From Halochromatium glycolicum (GTDB lineage Bacteria > Pseudomonadota > Gammaproteobacteria > Chromatiales > Chromatiaceae): a stretch of DNA of 58,306 nt. The notes beneath the pieces are model-generated. The model saw only the letters and a list, made by a program, of their open reading frames with translations, was not told the DNA's origin and did not search any database. Below, piece by piece: positions 1 to 6,366 of the stretch (position 1 is the stretch's first letter; each line of letters opens with the position of its first letter). A program made the translations under genes and the position numbers. The DNA lies in contig NZ_NRSJ01000030.1 in the NCBI RefSeq assembly GCF_016584085.1, positions 1-58,306 on the forward strand, read 5' to 3'.

Positions 1-118
1 CCAGACATCCCCTCGCGGGTTTGCCCTTGCCGTCGGCTAGTAGTTCTATTGGTCCAAGAGGACACTACAGGTACTCCTACAGGGGACTTTCACCCCATCA
101 GTTCATGCCCATGCCGGG

Positions 119-206
119 CGTACACGAGCGCATGCAGCCGACCACAAAAAGCGCCGCTCCTTTCGTCGCTCTGCTTTTTGCGTCGGCTGATGCTTGACGT
201 TAGAGC
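119..206 (+). repeat. attC-like integron recombination site 1
   Basis: An imperfect palindrome folds with its left arm GCATGCAGCCGAC (130-142) against its right arm GTCGGCTGATGC (182-193), leaving an unpaired base in the left arm, and ends in CGTTAGAGC (198-206), close to the attC R' core GTTRRRY. The loop holds a second pairing (AAAAAGC with GCTTTTT). The left core is degenerate. It closely resembles the site at 1300-1385. The sequence at 1-118 upstream is probably the tail of a previous cassette; I see no recognisable gene in it. Confidence 0.7.
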
Positions 207-236
207 CACGTAGATACATAACCTCGGTGAACGAAT

Positions 237-461
237 ATGAAGCTCACAGAGATTGAGCGTGAAGCTCTGCACCTGTCCGAGGAAGAGAGAGCAGCACTTG
301 CTCAAAAACTTCTGCTAAGTCTTGACTCTCCGTCTGAAAGTGAAGTTTCCGAGGACTGGCTAGCGGAAGCAAACCGGAGGGCACGCGAGTTGGATGAAGG
401 TCTTGTAGAGCCGGTCTCTTCGGAAGAGGTCAGGCGAAAAGCGATGTCCCTCCTGAGATGA
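237..461 (+). CDS. Addiction module antitoxin (RelB-like, cassette 1)
   Basis: A 74-residue acidic protein of the putative addiction-module-component family, helical throughout, with the typical start (KLTEIEREALHLSEEERAAL) and a C-terminal half containing W41 and many Glu residues. Such proteins neutralise RelE/ParE toxins and usually repress their own operon. The gene begins about 30 bp after attC-like site 1 and overlaps the toxin start by 4 bp (ATGA), so the pair is translationally coupled. Its base composition is visibly lower in GC than the rest of the window, as expected for a captured cassette. The family call is firm; the specific partner is inferred from the overlap. Confidence 0.85.
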   Translation: MKLTEIEREALHLSEEERAALAQKLLLSLDSPSESEVSEDWLAEANRRARELDEGLVEPVSSEEVRRKAMSLLR

Positions 462-751
462 GCTATTTCTTTCATCCCGCTGCTGAAGCAGAGTATTTGG
501 AATCTATCGCCTATTATGAGTCAAAACGCCCAGGGCTTGGGGCTACGTATCTGGGTGAGTTCGAAAGAGCAATGGAGGCGATCTGTGAATCTCCGCACAG
601 AAACCCTGTCGAAAGACGCCCTGACGTAAGGCGCATGAGAATGAAACGATTTCCGTTTACAGTTCTGTACCGAGAGAAGGCGAATATCGTACAGGTACTG
701 GCAGTAGCGCACAACCGGCGTCGCCCCCAGTACTGGTTAGGTCGGCTCTAA
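458..751 (+). CDS. RelE/ParE-family toxin (cassette 1)
   Basis: A 97-residue basic protein of the ParE/RelE superfamily. It opens with a FHPAAEAEYLESIAYYE helix, has the central strand region RRMRMKRFPFTVLYRE, and ends in AVAHNRRRPQYWLGRL, the usual tail of this subfamily. Members either poison DNA gyrase (ParE) or cleave mRNA on the ribosome (RelE); sequence alone does not say which. It overlaps the upstream antitoxin by 4 bp. Its TAA stop lies inside the left core (CTCTAAC) of attC-like site 2, the compact arrangement typical of integron cassettes. Confidence 0.88.
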   Translation: MSYFFHPAAEAEYLESIAYYESKRPGLGATYLGEFERAMEAICESPHRNPVERRPDVRRMRMKRFPFTVLYREKANIVQVLAVAHNRRRPQYWLGRL

Positions 752-814
752 CACACGGGTAAACCCCGAAGCCGGCCACACAGCGGCCGGCTCGGGTTAC
801 CCGAAACGTTAGCC
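746..814 (+). repeat. attC-like integron recombination site 2
   Basis: Left core CTCTAAC (746-752) pairs with right core GTTAGCC (808-814). Between them CGGGTAA-CCC-GA-GCCGGCC on the left pairs with GGCCGGCTCGGGTTACCCG on the right, but the left arm carries extra unpaired bases (A, C and A). Asymmetric extrahelical bases are the hallmark that lets integron integrases choose the folded bottom strand of attC. The site directly follows the toxin gene and closes cassette 1, which runs from about 200 to 808. Confidence 0.8.
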
Positions 815-849
815 AATAAGAAAAAAGCACGACACCACGCGGACCGCAT

Positions 850-1098
850 ATGAAAGTCGAACTAAAGCCTCAGGCAATAAAGGATCTACGTGGCCTTCAA
901 AAACAAGAAGCCGCGAGAATTGCCAAGAAGCTCGGCGAACTGGAAAACGGGCTGAGCGCAAATATCAAGCGACTCACCGATTTCACACCTGAGTATCGGC
1001 TCCGCGTTGGTAACTACGGGGTGCTTTTTGAAGTTGAAGGAGCTACGGTTGTTGTGTATCGCGTGATGCATAGAAAGCACGTTTACGCCAAGAGGTGA
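850..1098 (+). CDS. RelE-family mRNA interferase-like toxin (cassette 2)
   Basis: An 82-residue basic protein of the RelE toxin family. It has an N-terminal helix pair (KDLRGLQKQEAARIAKKLGE) and the C-terminal sheet motif YRLRVGNYGVLFEV followed by VVVYRVMHRKHVY, which holds the Arg, Tyr and His residues usual for RelE-type ribosome-dependent RNases. It starts about 35 bp after attC-like site 2 and is followed after only 3 bp by its probable antitoxin. The toxin-first order is the reverse of cassette 1. The exact target is not predictable from sequence. Confidence 0.88.
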   Translation: MKVELKPQAIKDLRGLQKQEAARIAKKLGELENGLSANIKRLTDFTPEYRLRVGNYGVLFEVEGATVVVYRVMHRKHVYAKR

Positions 1099-1101
1099 TC
1101 T

Positions 1102-1290
1102 ATGAATCTGCATCCTCAGTTTATAGGGCAGGAAGGTTCTGAAGAGTACGTCGTTCTTCCCATTGAAGAGTTTCGTGCCATCGCCGAAGCTCTCGAAGAC
1201 TATCAGGATTTGCAGGATCTCCGCAGCGCCAAGGAATCAGAGGGTACAGCGGCTTCGGCTTCGTTGACTGACGTCGTAAATCAACTGTAA
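1102..1290 (+). CDS. Phd/YefM-like antitoxin (cassette 2)
   Basis: A 62-residue acidic protein whose core, EEYVVLPIEEFRAIAEALED, matches the prevent-host-death (Phd/YefM) antitoxin pattern, followed by a YQDLQDLRSAKESE helix and a short flexible tail. Full-length Phd proteins have a longer N-terminal DNA-binding part; this one is short and may only bind the toxin. It lies 3 bp after the RelE-like toxin in a two-gene operon and ends just before attC-like site 3. Assignment as antitoxin rests on family resemblance and pairing. Confidence 0.78.
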   Translation: MNLHPQFIGQEGSEEYVVLPIEEFRAIAEALEDYQDLQDLRSAKESEGTAASASLTDVVNQL

Positions 1291-1299
1291 CTCGGTAAG

Positions 1300-1385
1300 G
1301 GCTAACAAGCGCATACAGCCGACCTCAAAGAGAGCCGCTCGTTCCTCGCTCAGCTTTTTGTGTCGGCTGATGCGTGACGTTGAAC
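1300..1385 (+). repeat. attC-like integron recombination site 3
   Basis: Left core GGCTAAC (1300-1306), right core GTTGAAC (1379-1385, an exact match to GTTRRRY). The arm GCGCATACAGCCGAC (1309-1323) pairs with GTCGGCTGATGCG (1362-1374), leaving one unpaired base on the left. An inner AAAGAG...CTTTTT pairing lies in the loop. It is strongly similar to site 1, showing that both belong to one attC family, as in a chromosomal integron. It closes cassette 2 (about 809-1379). Confidence 0.82.
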
Positions 1386-1477
1386 TGAATCAATAAACAG
1401 TGCCATCGCGCTGGGCATCGAAAGCCGGCACGCTCACCGCAGCACCCAAAAGCAACATCACCGACTAGACTGTCTGC

Positions 1478-1657
1478 ATGGACAGCGACAGGCTCTGCGC
1501 CGAGATCCGGCGGGAATTCCCGCCCGACGACCCCGAACCGCAATTCGAGGTCGCCGACATCGTGCGCCTGTACGGTGACGCCTACCGCGCCGAGTACCAC
1601 CCGAGCTTCGAGCAAGGCCGCGCGCTGCATGCCATCCGGATAAGGATACTGTCATAA
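1478..1657 (+). pseudogene. IS91-family transposase, N-terminal fragment
   Basis: The reading frame encodes 59 residues including FEVADIVRLYGDAYRAEY and FEQGRALHAIR, which resemble the start of IS91-type (Y2/HUH) transposases just before their zinc-ribbon CRTAALGGH motif. The match stops after HAIR and the frame ends at TAA, so only the first tenth of the enzyme remains. Recognition is from memory of the family, not from a search. The TAA overlaps the ATG of the next small gene (TAATG). Confidence 0.55.
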
Positions 1658-1686
1658 TGGACGTTTCGGAGATCAAGGATTTCATC
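1657..1686 (+). pseudogene. 5' part of a small gene split by the IS66 element
   Basis: The frame ATG-GAC-GTT... gives MDVSEIKDFI and is cut exactly at the left end of the IS. An AAGGA ribosome-binding site lies at 1642-1646. The remainder resumes in frame after the right-hand direct repeat (4205-4333). Joined, the two parts encode a 52-residue, probably coiled-coil protein. I do not recognise its family. Confidence 0.6.
1678..1686 (+). repeat. Target-site duplication, left copy
   Basis: GATTTCATC stands directly before the IS terminus GTAAGCG and is repeated directly after the other terminus at 4196-4204. IS66 elements make 8-bp duplications, so one of the nine matching bases is probably chance. 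Confidence 0.85.
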
Positions 1687-1771
1687 GTAAGCGTCCAGCG
1701 AAGTGCATCGATGCGCACGGGAAGCCTCCCGGCACCCTATCGCCGTGTTCAATGCAAAGCGAGGGCATGGC

Positions 1772-2140
1772 ATGGCGCGCACGAGCAGACGCACGCTTGA
1801 GCAATGGCGCGAGTTGATCCAAGGCTGGCCCGGCAGCGGCCTGACGCAAGCCGAATACTGTGATCGCCACGGCATCTCGGTCAGTAGCTTTCATCGCTGG
1901 CGCGAGCGCCTGCGCCAGGAGCCAAACGCGGTTGAGGCGCGGTTGGCGGGCGGCGGCTCGCAACCGCCGCGCCTGCTGCCGGTGCAACTGTCGCAGAGCA
2001 CTGCGATCCCCCATCGCGAGCCGGCCGCCGCGCTCACGCTGGTCTTCCCCAATGGCCTGCGCCTGGAGATCGGCGCCGACGTCGCGGCACACACCCTGGG
2101 CGCCGTCATCGACCTGGTGCAGACGCGCGCCTCGGCATGA
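1772..2140 (+). CDS. tnpA: IS66 accessory protein TnpA (Orf1)
   Basis: A 122-residue IS66 TnpA/Orf1 with an N-terminal helix-turn-helix-like region (RRTLEQWRELIQGW, then SGLTQAEYCDRHGISVSSFH) and a C-terminal segment (LTLVFPNGLRLEIGADV) characteristic of the family. It is needed with TnpB for full transposition in well-studied IS66 members; its exact role is unknown. I start it at the ATG at 1772 rather than 1703 because the upstream 23 codons have no family resemblance. It overlaps tnpB by 4 bp (ATGA). Confidence 0.9.
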   Translation: MARTSRRTLEQWRELIQGWPGSGLTQAEYCDRHGISVSSFHRWRERLRQEPNAVEARLAGGGSQPPRLLPVQLSQSTAIPHREPAAALTLVFPNGLRLEIGADVAAHTLGAVIDLVQTRASA

Positions 2141-2490
2141 TCAGCCTCGACGCCCACACCAAGGTCTACCTCGCCGCCGGCGCGACGGATCTGCGCAAGC
2201 AGATCGACGGACTCGCCGCGCTGGTGGTCGACGTCCTGCACGAGGACCCCTTCTCCAGCCAGGTGTTTTGCTTCTGCAACCGCGGGCGCGACAAACTCAA
2301 GATCCTGTTCGATCACACCAACGGCTTCTGGCTGTGGTACCGGCGCCTGGAACGGCAGCGCTTCGGGTGGCCGCCGGCGGGCACCCCCGGCCCGGTCGCG
2401 CTCTCGCTGCGTGAATTGCACTGGCTGCTCGACGGGCTCGATCCGCAGCGCGCGCAGGCCCACAAGCAGGCCCATTTCGACCTGATTTGA
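2137..2490 (+). CDS. tnpB: IS66 accessory protein TnpB (Orf2)
   Basis: A 117-residue protein of the IS66 Orf2 family, with the hallmark stretch VYLAAGATDLRKQIDGLAAL near the N terminus, then FCNRGRDKLKIL and FWLWYRRLERQRF. It is a non-catalytic accessory factor. Its start overlaps the end of tnpA, which suggests translational coupling, and tnpC follows 48 bp later. Length is normal for the family, so the protein looks intact. Confidence 0.93.
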   Translation: MISLDAHTKVYLAAGATDLRKQIDGLAALVVDVLHEDPFSSQVFCFCNRGRDKLKILFDHTNGFWLWYRRLERQRFGWPPAGTPGPVALSLRELHWLLDGLDPQRAQAHKQAHFDLI

Positions 2491-2538
2491 GCGTGATAAG
2501 TTGCCGTTTTATCAGCGGAATCTGGTACAATAGCGCGC

Positions 2539-4179
2539 ATGCAAGCGGCCGCTGACAGCCTCCCGAATGACCCCGTCCAACTGCAGGGGATCATTCAGCA
2601 ACTGCGCGATCAACTCGCCGAATCGGAGCAGCAGCGCAGCGACCAAGCCGCCCGCCTTGAGCAGCAGGCCAAGCGCATCGAGCAGCTGCTCGAAACCATC
2701 GAGCTGCTGCGGCGCAAGCGCTTCGGCCCCAGTGCCGATCGCGTCCCGGACAACCCGCTCGCGCTCTTCGATGAGACCGAACTCGAAGCGCTGATCGGTG
2801 AGCTCGAGGAGGCCCTCGAGCAGGAGACCAAACCGGTACCAAGCGCGGACGATCAGCCGGCCAAGCCCAAGCGCAAACCGGTGCGCCGCCCGCTGCCGAG
2901 CCATCTGCCCCGCGTGGAGCGCATCCTTGATCTGCCCGAGGCCGTTAAGGCGGCCATGGGCGAGGACTGGCGCTTCATCGGCTACGAGGTCTCCGAGCAG
3001 TTGGCGGTCATCCCACGCCAGTATTACGTCATCGAGTCCAAACGGGCCAAATACGTCCCGGTCCACGATGAGGTGCCCGGCGCCGAGATCGGCGTGAAGC
3101 TCGCCCCGCGCCCCGCGCCGCTCATCCCCAAGTCGCTCGCGCACAGCTCACTGCTGGCGCTGATCGTCACCAATAAGTTCGTCGATGCGCTGCCGCTGTA
3201 TCGCCAGGAGCAGCTGTTCGCGCGCGAGGGCATCGATCTGAGCCGCCAGACCATGGCGGGACTGCTGATCCAGCTGAATGCCCCGCTCGCGCCGGTGGCC
3301 GCCGCGCTCAAGGCGCTGCTCACCCAAGGGCCGGTGGTGCAGATCGACGAGACCCCGGTGCAGGTCATGGGCGAGGCGGGGCGCGCGAAGACCCAACAGT
3401 CGTTCATGTGGGCCTTCTGCGGCGGGCCGCTCAACAAACCGGTGCGCTGGTTCGAGTACGCCCCGAGCCGCGCCGCCGAGGTGCCGCACCGGGTGTTGTT
3501 CCCGCCCGGCGCCGACGAGCCCGCGCCGTTCTACCTGCAATCCGATGGCGACGGTGCCTACCACGTGCTGGCCAACAGTGACGCGATCATCGATCACACC
3601 GGCTGTTGGGCGCACGTGCGCAGGAAGTTCGTCGAGGCGGCCAATGGGCGCCATGCCAGTGCCGCGCAGCAGATGGTCGCACTCATCGGCGAGCTCTATG
3701 CCGTGGAGCGGCGCCTGCGCACCGCCGAGGCCGAGACCCGCCAGCGCGAGCGGCATACGCACAGCCGTCCCATCCTGATGCGCATCCGCCGCTGGCTCGA
3801 TCAGGCCGAGGGGCGTGCGGCGCCCAAGAGCCTGCTCGGGCAGGCGATCGCCTATGCGCTCGGGCAGTGGCCGATCCTGATCACCTTCCTCGAGGACGGC
3901 CATCTGGAGCTCGACAATAACCGCACCGAGAACGCGATCCGCCCGTTTGGCTTGGCGCGCAAGAACTTCTTGTTCGCCGGCAGCCCGAAGGGCGCCGAGA
4001 CCAGTGCGCTGCTGTTCAGCTTGGTGGAGACGGCCAAGGCTTGCGGTCTTGAGCCCTGGGCCTACTTGAACCACCTCTTCGAGCACCTACCCGCGGCCAA
4101 GACCCCGGAGGCGGTGGCCGCGTTGCTGCCGCACAACCTCAAAATGGACGACCTGAAACAGGAAGGGTCAATCCGGTAG
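2539..4179 (+). CDS. tnpC: IS66 transposase TnpC
   Basis: A 546-residue DDE transposase. Residues about 10-60 form a leucine-rich coiled coil (QLRDQLAESEQQ...RIEQLLETIELL). Candidate catalytic residues are D270 in VQIDETPVQV, D336 in LQSDGDGAYH and E464 in DNNRTENAIRP. A C-terminal IS66 segment (YLNHLFEHLP...LLPHNL) completes the protein. The region that is often a Cys-rich zinc finger in relatives (before KYVPVHDE) has no cysteines here. The frame is unbroken and of normal length, so the element may be transposition-competent. Confidence 0.94.
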   Translation: MQAAADSLPNDPVQLQGIIQQLRDQLAESEQQRSDQAARLEQQAKRIEQLLETIELLRRKRFGPSADRVPDNPLALFDETELEALIGELEEALEQETKPVPSADDQPAKPKRKPVRRPLPSHLPRVERILDLPEAVKAAMGEDWRFIGYEVSEQLAVIPRQYYVIESKRAKYVPVHDEVPGAEIGVKLAPRPAPLIPKSLAHSSLLALIVTNKFVDALPLYRQEQLFAREGIDLSRQTMAGLLIQLNAPLAPVAAALKALLTQGPVVQIDETPVQVMGEAGRAKTQQSFMWAFCGGPLNKPVRWFEYAPSRAAEVPHRVLFPPGADEPAPFYLQSDGDGAYHVLANSDAIIDHTGCWAHVRRKFVEAANGRHASAAQQMVALIGELYAVERRLRTAEAETRQRERHTHSRPILMRIRRWLDQAEGRAAPKSLLGQAIAYALGQWPILITFLEDGHLELDNNRTENAIRPFGLARKNFLFAGSPKGAETSALLFSLVETAKACGLEPWAYLNHLFEHLPAAKTPEAVAALLPHNLKMDDLKQEGSIR

Positions 4180-4195
4180 TTGCCCAGACGGTTAC

Positions 4196-4204
4196 GATTT
4201 CATC
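4196..4204 (+). repeat. Target-site duplication, right copy
   Basis: GATTTCATC, identical to 1678-1686, directly follows the right terminus GGTTAC of the IS66 element. Confidence 0.85.
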
Positions 4205-4333
4205 GATTCGCTGCGTGATCAGGTGCAGGCGGCGGCGCTCCGCGTGGATGACCTGCGTGCTCAGCTGCAGGCGGTGCATTCCACCGAAGATGAGGTCGAC
4301 CGAGCAGGCCGAGCGGCCCTGGGTGGAGGTTGA
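4205..4333 (+). pseudogene. 3' part of the small gene split by the IS66 element
   Basis: In the frame restored by deleting the IS and one direct repeat, these bases encode 42 residues (DSLRDQVQAAALRVDDLRAQ and onward) ending GRAALGGG and TGA. The heptad-like spacing of Leu, Val and Ala suggests a coiled coil. The stop lies 2 bp before the ATG of the TPR gene, so the two were probably one operon; the IS now separates the TPR gene from its original promoter. Confidence 0.6.
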
Positions 4334-4335
4334 AG

Positions 4336-5262
4336 ATGAAGATCATCATAACGCTTGCCTTTCTCGTTGCGTCTCTCGCTGGCGGTGCCCATGCGGCGAA
4401 CGTCGTCGATAAATTCGGTCAGCGGATCCCGGAACAGTTGGACACGCCCGTGACGCAGGCAAGGAAGCAGCGGCTCCCGTACCTGGATGATCTCTACAAC
4501 ATCGATCAGTCAATTGCGACCTTAGAGCAGGTAGTTAACGAAAAAGACGAATACTTTCGAGCCTGGTTCAATCTGGGCCTCGCTTACTGGCAGGCATCGG
4601 CTGACAGTGGAAGTCGGTATAGCCAAGCGAAGGATGCCTTCGACAAGGCTATTGCGATACGTGACGCCGAAAAGATTCCCGATATCTCGGTCTTCAACTC
4701 GGCCGGTTGGGTGAGCATGCGTGCTGGCGATCATCGTTCGGCCGAGCACTATTTCTTGCGCGGTCTGGAAGACATCGAACAAGGCAGCGACTACACGAAG
4801 AAGGCCCTTTACTCCAACCTGGGACGCGTCTACTTTTACACGCAACGATTCGACGAGGCGATCGAGTTCTCTCGGATTGCTGTCGATCGGTTCGGGAACG
4901 ACGACTCCGCCGCAGAAACGCTGACGTTGGTGCGAAAGACCAGGGATCTGGCGACCATACGCGAGGCATCCCTCCCGCCGTGGGGTGTCGTTTTTGGGGC
5001 TGACACGACGCAGAAACTGGCACTTTATGAGACCAATACCTTCTCTAAGAACCATGGCATCGAGGATGTGCGGATCTATCTTCGCGCTGGCAGCTATCGT
5101 AGCGTTGCCGAAGCAGACAGCGAGTCTCAAGCACAGGAACTGTTGAAGACCGCCAAGAAGCACCGCGCCGACGCCTACATGGTAAGGATGCTCGATTGGT
5201 GTTCGAAGGCGACTGAGAGGAGTGACATTCTGGTGGAGTGCATACAAGCCCATGAGAACTAG
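4336..5262 (+). CDS. Secreted TPR-repeat protein with a possible SPOR-like C terminus
   Basis: A 308-residue protein with a clear Sec signal peptide (MKIIITLAFLVASLAGGAHA, cleavage before ANVV). Residues about 50-200 hold tetratricopeptide-like helices, for example FRAWFNLGLAYWQA and LYSNLGRVYFYTQRFDEAIE. The C-terminal part (WGVVFGADTTQKLALYE... IYLRAGSYRSVAEADS) looks like the ligand-binding SPOR fold, which would suggest a peptidoglycan-associated periplasmic protein; that part is inference. Start ATG 4336 has a GGAGG site at 4325-4329. GC is lower than in the housekeeping genes. It was downstream of the gene split by the IS66 element. Confidence 0.7.
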   Translation: MKIIITLAFLVASLAGGAHAANVVDKFGQRIPEQLDTPVTQARKQRLPYLDDLYNIDQSIATLEQVVNEKDEYFRAWFNLGLAYWQASADSGSRYSQAKDAFDKAIAIRDAEKIPDISVFNSAGWVSMRAGDHRSAEHYFLRGLEDIEQGSDYTKKALYSNLGRVYFYTQRFDEAIEFSRIAVDRFGNDDSAAETLTLVRKTRDLATIREASLPPWGVVFGADTTQKLALYETNTFSKNHGIEDVRIYLRAGSYRSVAEADSESQAQELLKTAKKHRADAYMVRMLDWCSKATERSDILVECIQAHEN

Positions 5263-5342
5263 CGCTCACTCGGCGGTACGTCTTAGCGAGAAACCTTGGC
5301 CGGGTTCGTAGCGCATAGAAACGGAGCCAGGCCCGATTGATT

Positions 5343-5417
5343 TGCCAACAATCGGATGCAGCCGACCGGCCAAAGTGCTGCAGCGCTTTGACTGTTCCGC
5401 TGATCCACAGGTTATCG
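5343..5417 (+). repeat. Degenerate attC-like site 4
   Basis: TGCCAAC (5343-5349) then AATC and GGATGCAGCCGA (5354-5365) are opposed by TTCCGCTGATCC (5395-5406) and GTTATCG (5411-5417). The left arm is nearly the same as in sites 1 and 3 (GCATGCAGCCGAC), one base is unpaired on the left, and GTT/AAC cores sit at the right spacing. The right core departs from consensus, so it may be a decayed site. The rest of 5263-5467 holds nothing I can identify. Confidence 0.42.
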
Positions 5418-5467
5418 TGCGAGTGAGTTGGGACAAGGTGCCCCGGTGGCTGGAGTGAGTTTGTGCA

Positions 5468-5914
5468 ATGACTATCGATTACGAGACCGACTTCTATGCC
5501 TGGTCGGATGAGCAGGCGAGGCTATTGCGTAGTGGGCGATATGGACAGCTCGACATCGACCATCTCGCGGAGGAGGTCGAGGATTTGGGGAAGCGAGAAC
5601 GGCGCGCACTGCAGAGTCGGCTTGGCGTCCTGATCGGTCATCTGCTGAAATGGCGCTATCAGGCAGACTGTCCGCATCGCAAATCATGGCGAGCTACGAT
5701 CAATACGCAGCGCCGTGCGATCCGCCGGCTCCTCGGAGAAAACCCGAGTCTTTCAGCCCAGCTCGATGCATTGATTGAGGAGGCCTACCCAGATGCTGTG
5801 GACTTGGCGGTTGGCGAGACGCCGCTGGATTATGATGCCTTTCCTGATGCCTGTCCCTGGGGCGCTGAGCGAATCCTGGGCGATCACTGGCCCGGCGAAG
5901 GCCCAGGCGGCTGA
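5468..5914 (+). CDS. DUF29 family protein
   Basis: A 148-residue protein with the DUF29 signature: an N-terminal YETDFYAWSDEQARLLRSG, then DIDHLAEEVEDLGKRERRAL, then LLKWRYQ...SWRATINTQR and a DACPW motif near the end. DUF29 proteins are abundant in cyanobacteria and purple bacteria, often in many copies per genome, and have no established function. They are short, helical and cytoplasmic. It stands alone, tail to tail with moaD (22 bp apart). Confidence 0.88.
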   Translation: MTIDYETDFYAWSDEQARLLRSGRYGQLDIDHLAEEVEDLGKRERRALQSRLGVLIGHLLKWRYQADCPHRKSWRATINTQRRAIRRLLGENPSLSAQLDALIEEAYPDAVDLAVGETPLDYDAFPDACPWGAERILGDHWPGEGPGG

Positions 5915-5935
5915 GCGTGGCTTGGCTGACGGGCA

Positions 5936-6217
5936 TCAGCCCCCGGTCACTGGCGGAAAGAACGCGAGCTCGTCACCGTCTTTGACTGTCGTCTCCGGGC
6001 GGGCCGTGTCCTGGTTGACGGCGGCGAGGATGGGCCGGTCCTCGGCAAAGGCATCGGCCCAGGTGGAGCCACGTTGGGCGAGGTGGGTGCGCACCGCGGC
6101 GACGGTCGTGCCGGGGTTTGCGGAGTTCGCATTCGCGGGGAGCTCGCGGAGATCGAGCTCCTCCGCGTCGGAACCCACCGACTCGCGCAGGCTCGCGAAA
6201 TAGCGCAGCTTGATCAT
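5936..6217 (-). CDS. moaD: Molybdopterin synthase sulfur carrier subunit MoaD
   Basis: A 93-residue ubiquitin-fold protein starting MIKLRYFASLRESVG and ending FFPPVTGG. The C-terminal Gly-Gly is the residue pair that is adenylated by MoeB and thiocarboxylated before sulfur transfer to precursor Z in molybdenum cofactor synthesis. I start at 6217, where homology begins, rather than at an upstream ATG. It is last in a moaB-moeA-moaD group. The usual partner gene moaE does not follow, because DUF29 lies immediately downstream in the opposite direction. Confidence 0.92.
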   Translation of the reverse strand: MIKLRYFASLRESVGSDAEELDLRELPANANSANPGTTVAAVRTHLAQRGSTWADAFAEDRPILAAVNQDTARPETTVKDGDELAFFPPVTGG

Positions 6218-6366
6218 CGGGGCGGTCTCCGCGTCATGGTCTCGATCTGCCCGATGTGATTCTCGCGAGCAGTCCGGCGTTGCGTCGGTATGCAGCCGCA
6301 ACCCGCAACGCGGCAGCGGCCCGCGATTCTGAGCTCAACGGACTGTCCGCCGGAACTGCCATCGCC

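Larger units (their letters stand above)
1687..4195 (+). mobile_element. IS66-family insertion sequence, complete
   Basis: The 2509-bp element is bounded by imperfect terminal inverted repeats, GTAAGCGTCCAGCG at the left and, read inward from the right, GTAACCGTCTGGGC. The GTAA ends are typical of IS66. It carries the canonical tnpA-tnpB-tnpC order, all intact, and is flanked by a 9-bp direct repeat (GATTTCATC). Intact genes and a perfect flanking duplication suggest a fairly recent insertion that could still be active. The host gene it split can be rejoined in frame. Confidence 0.93.

Noticed and set aside
1..118. A coding sequence at the left edge (frame 3 reads HYRYSYRGLSPHQFMPMPG)
   Set aside because: Too short and ends in the attC-like site; such strings are commonly produced by translation of cassette ends, and nothing identifiable remains.
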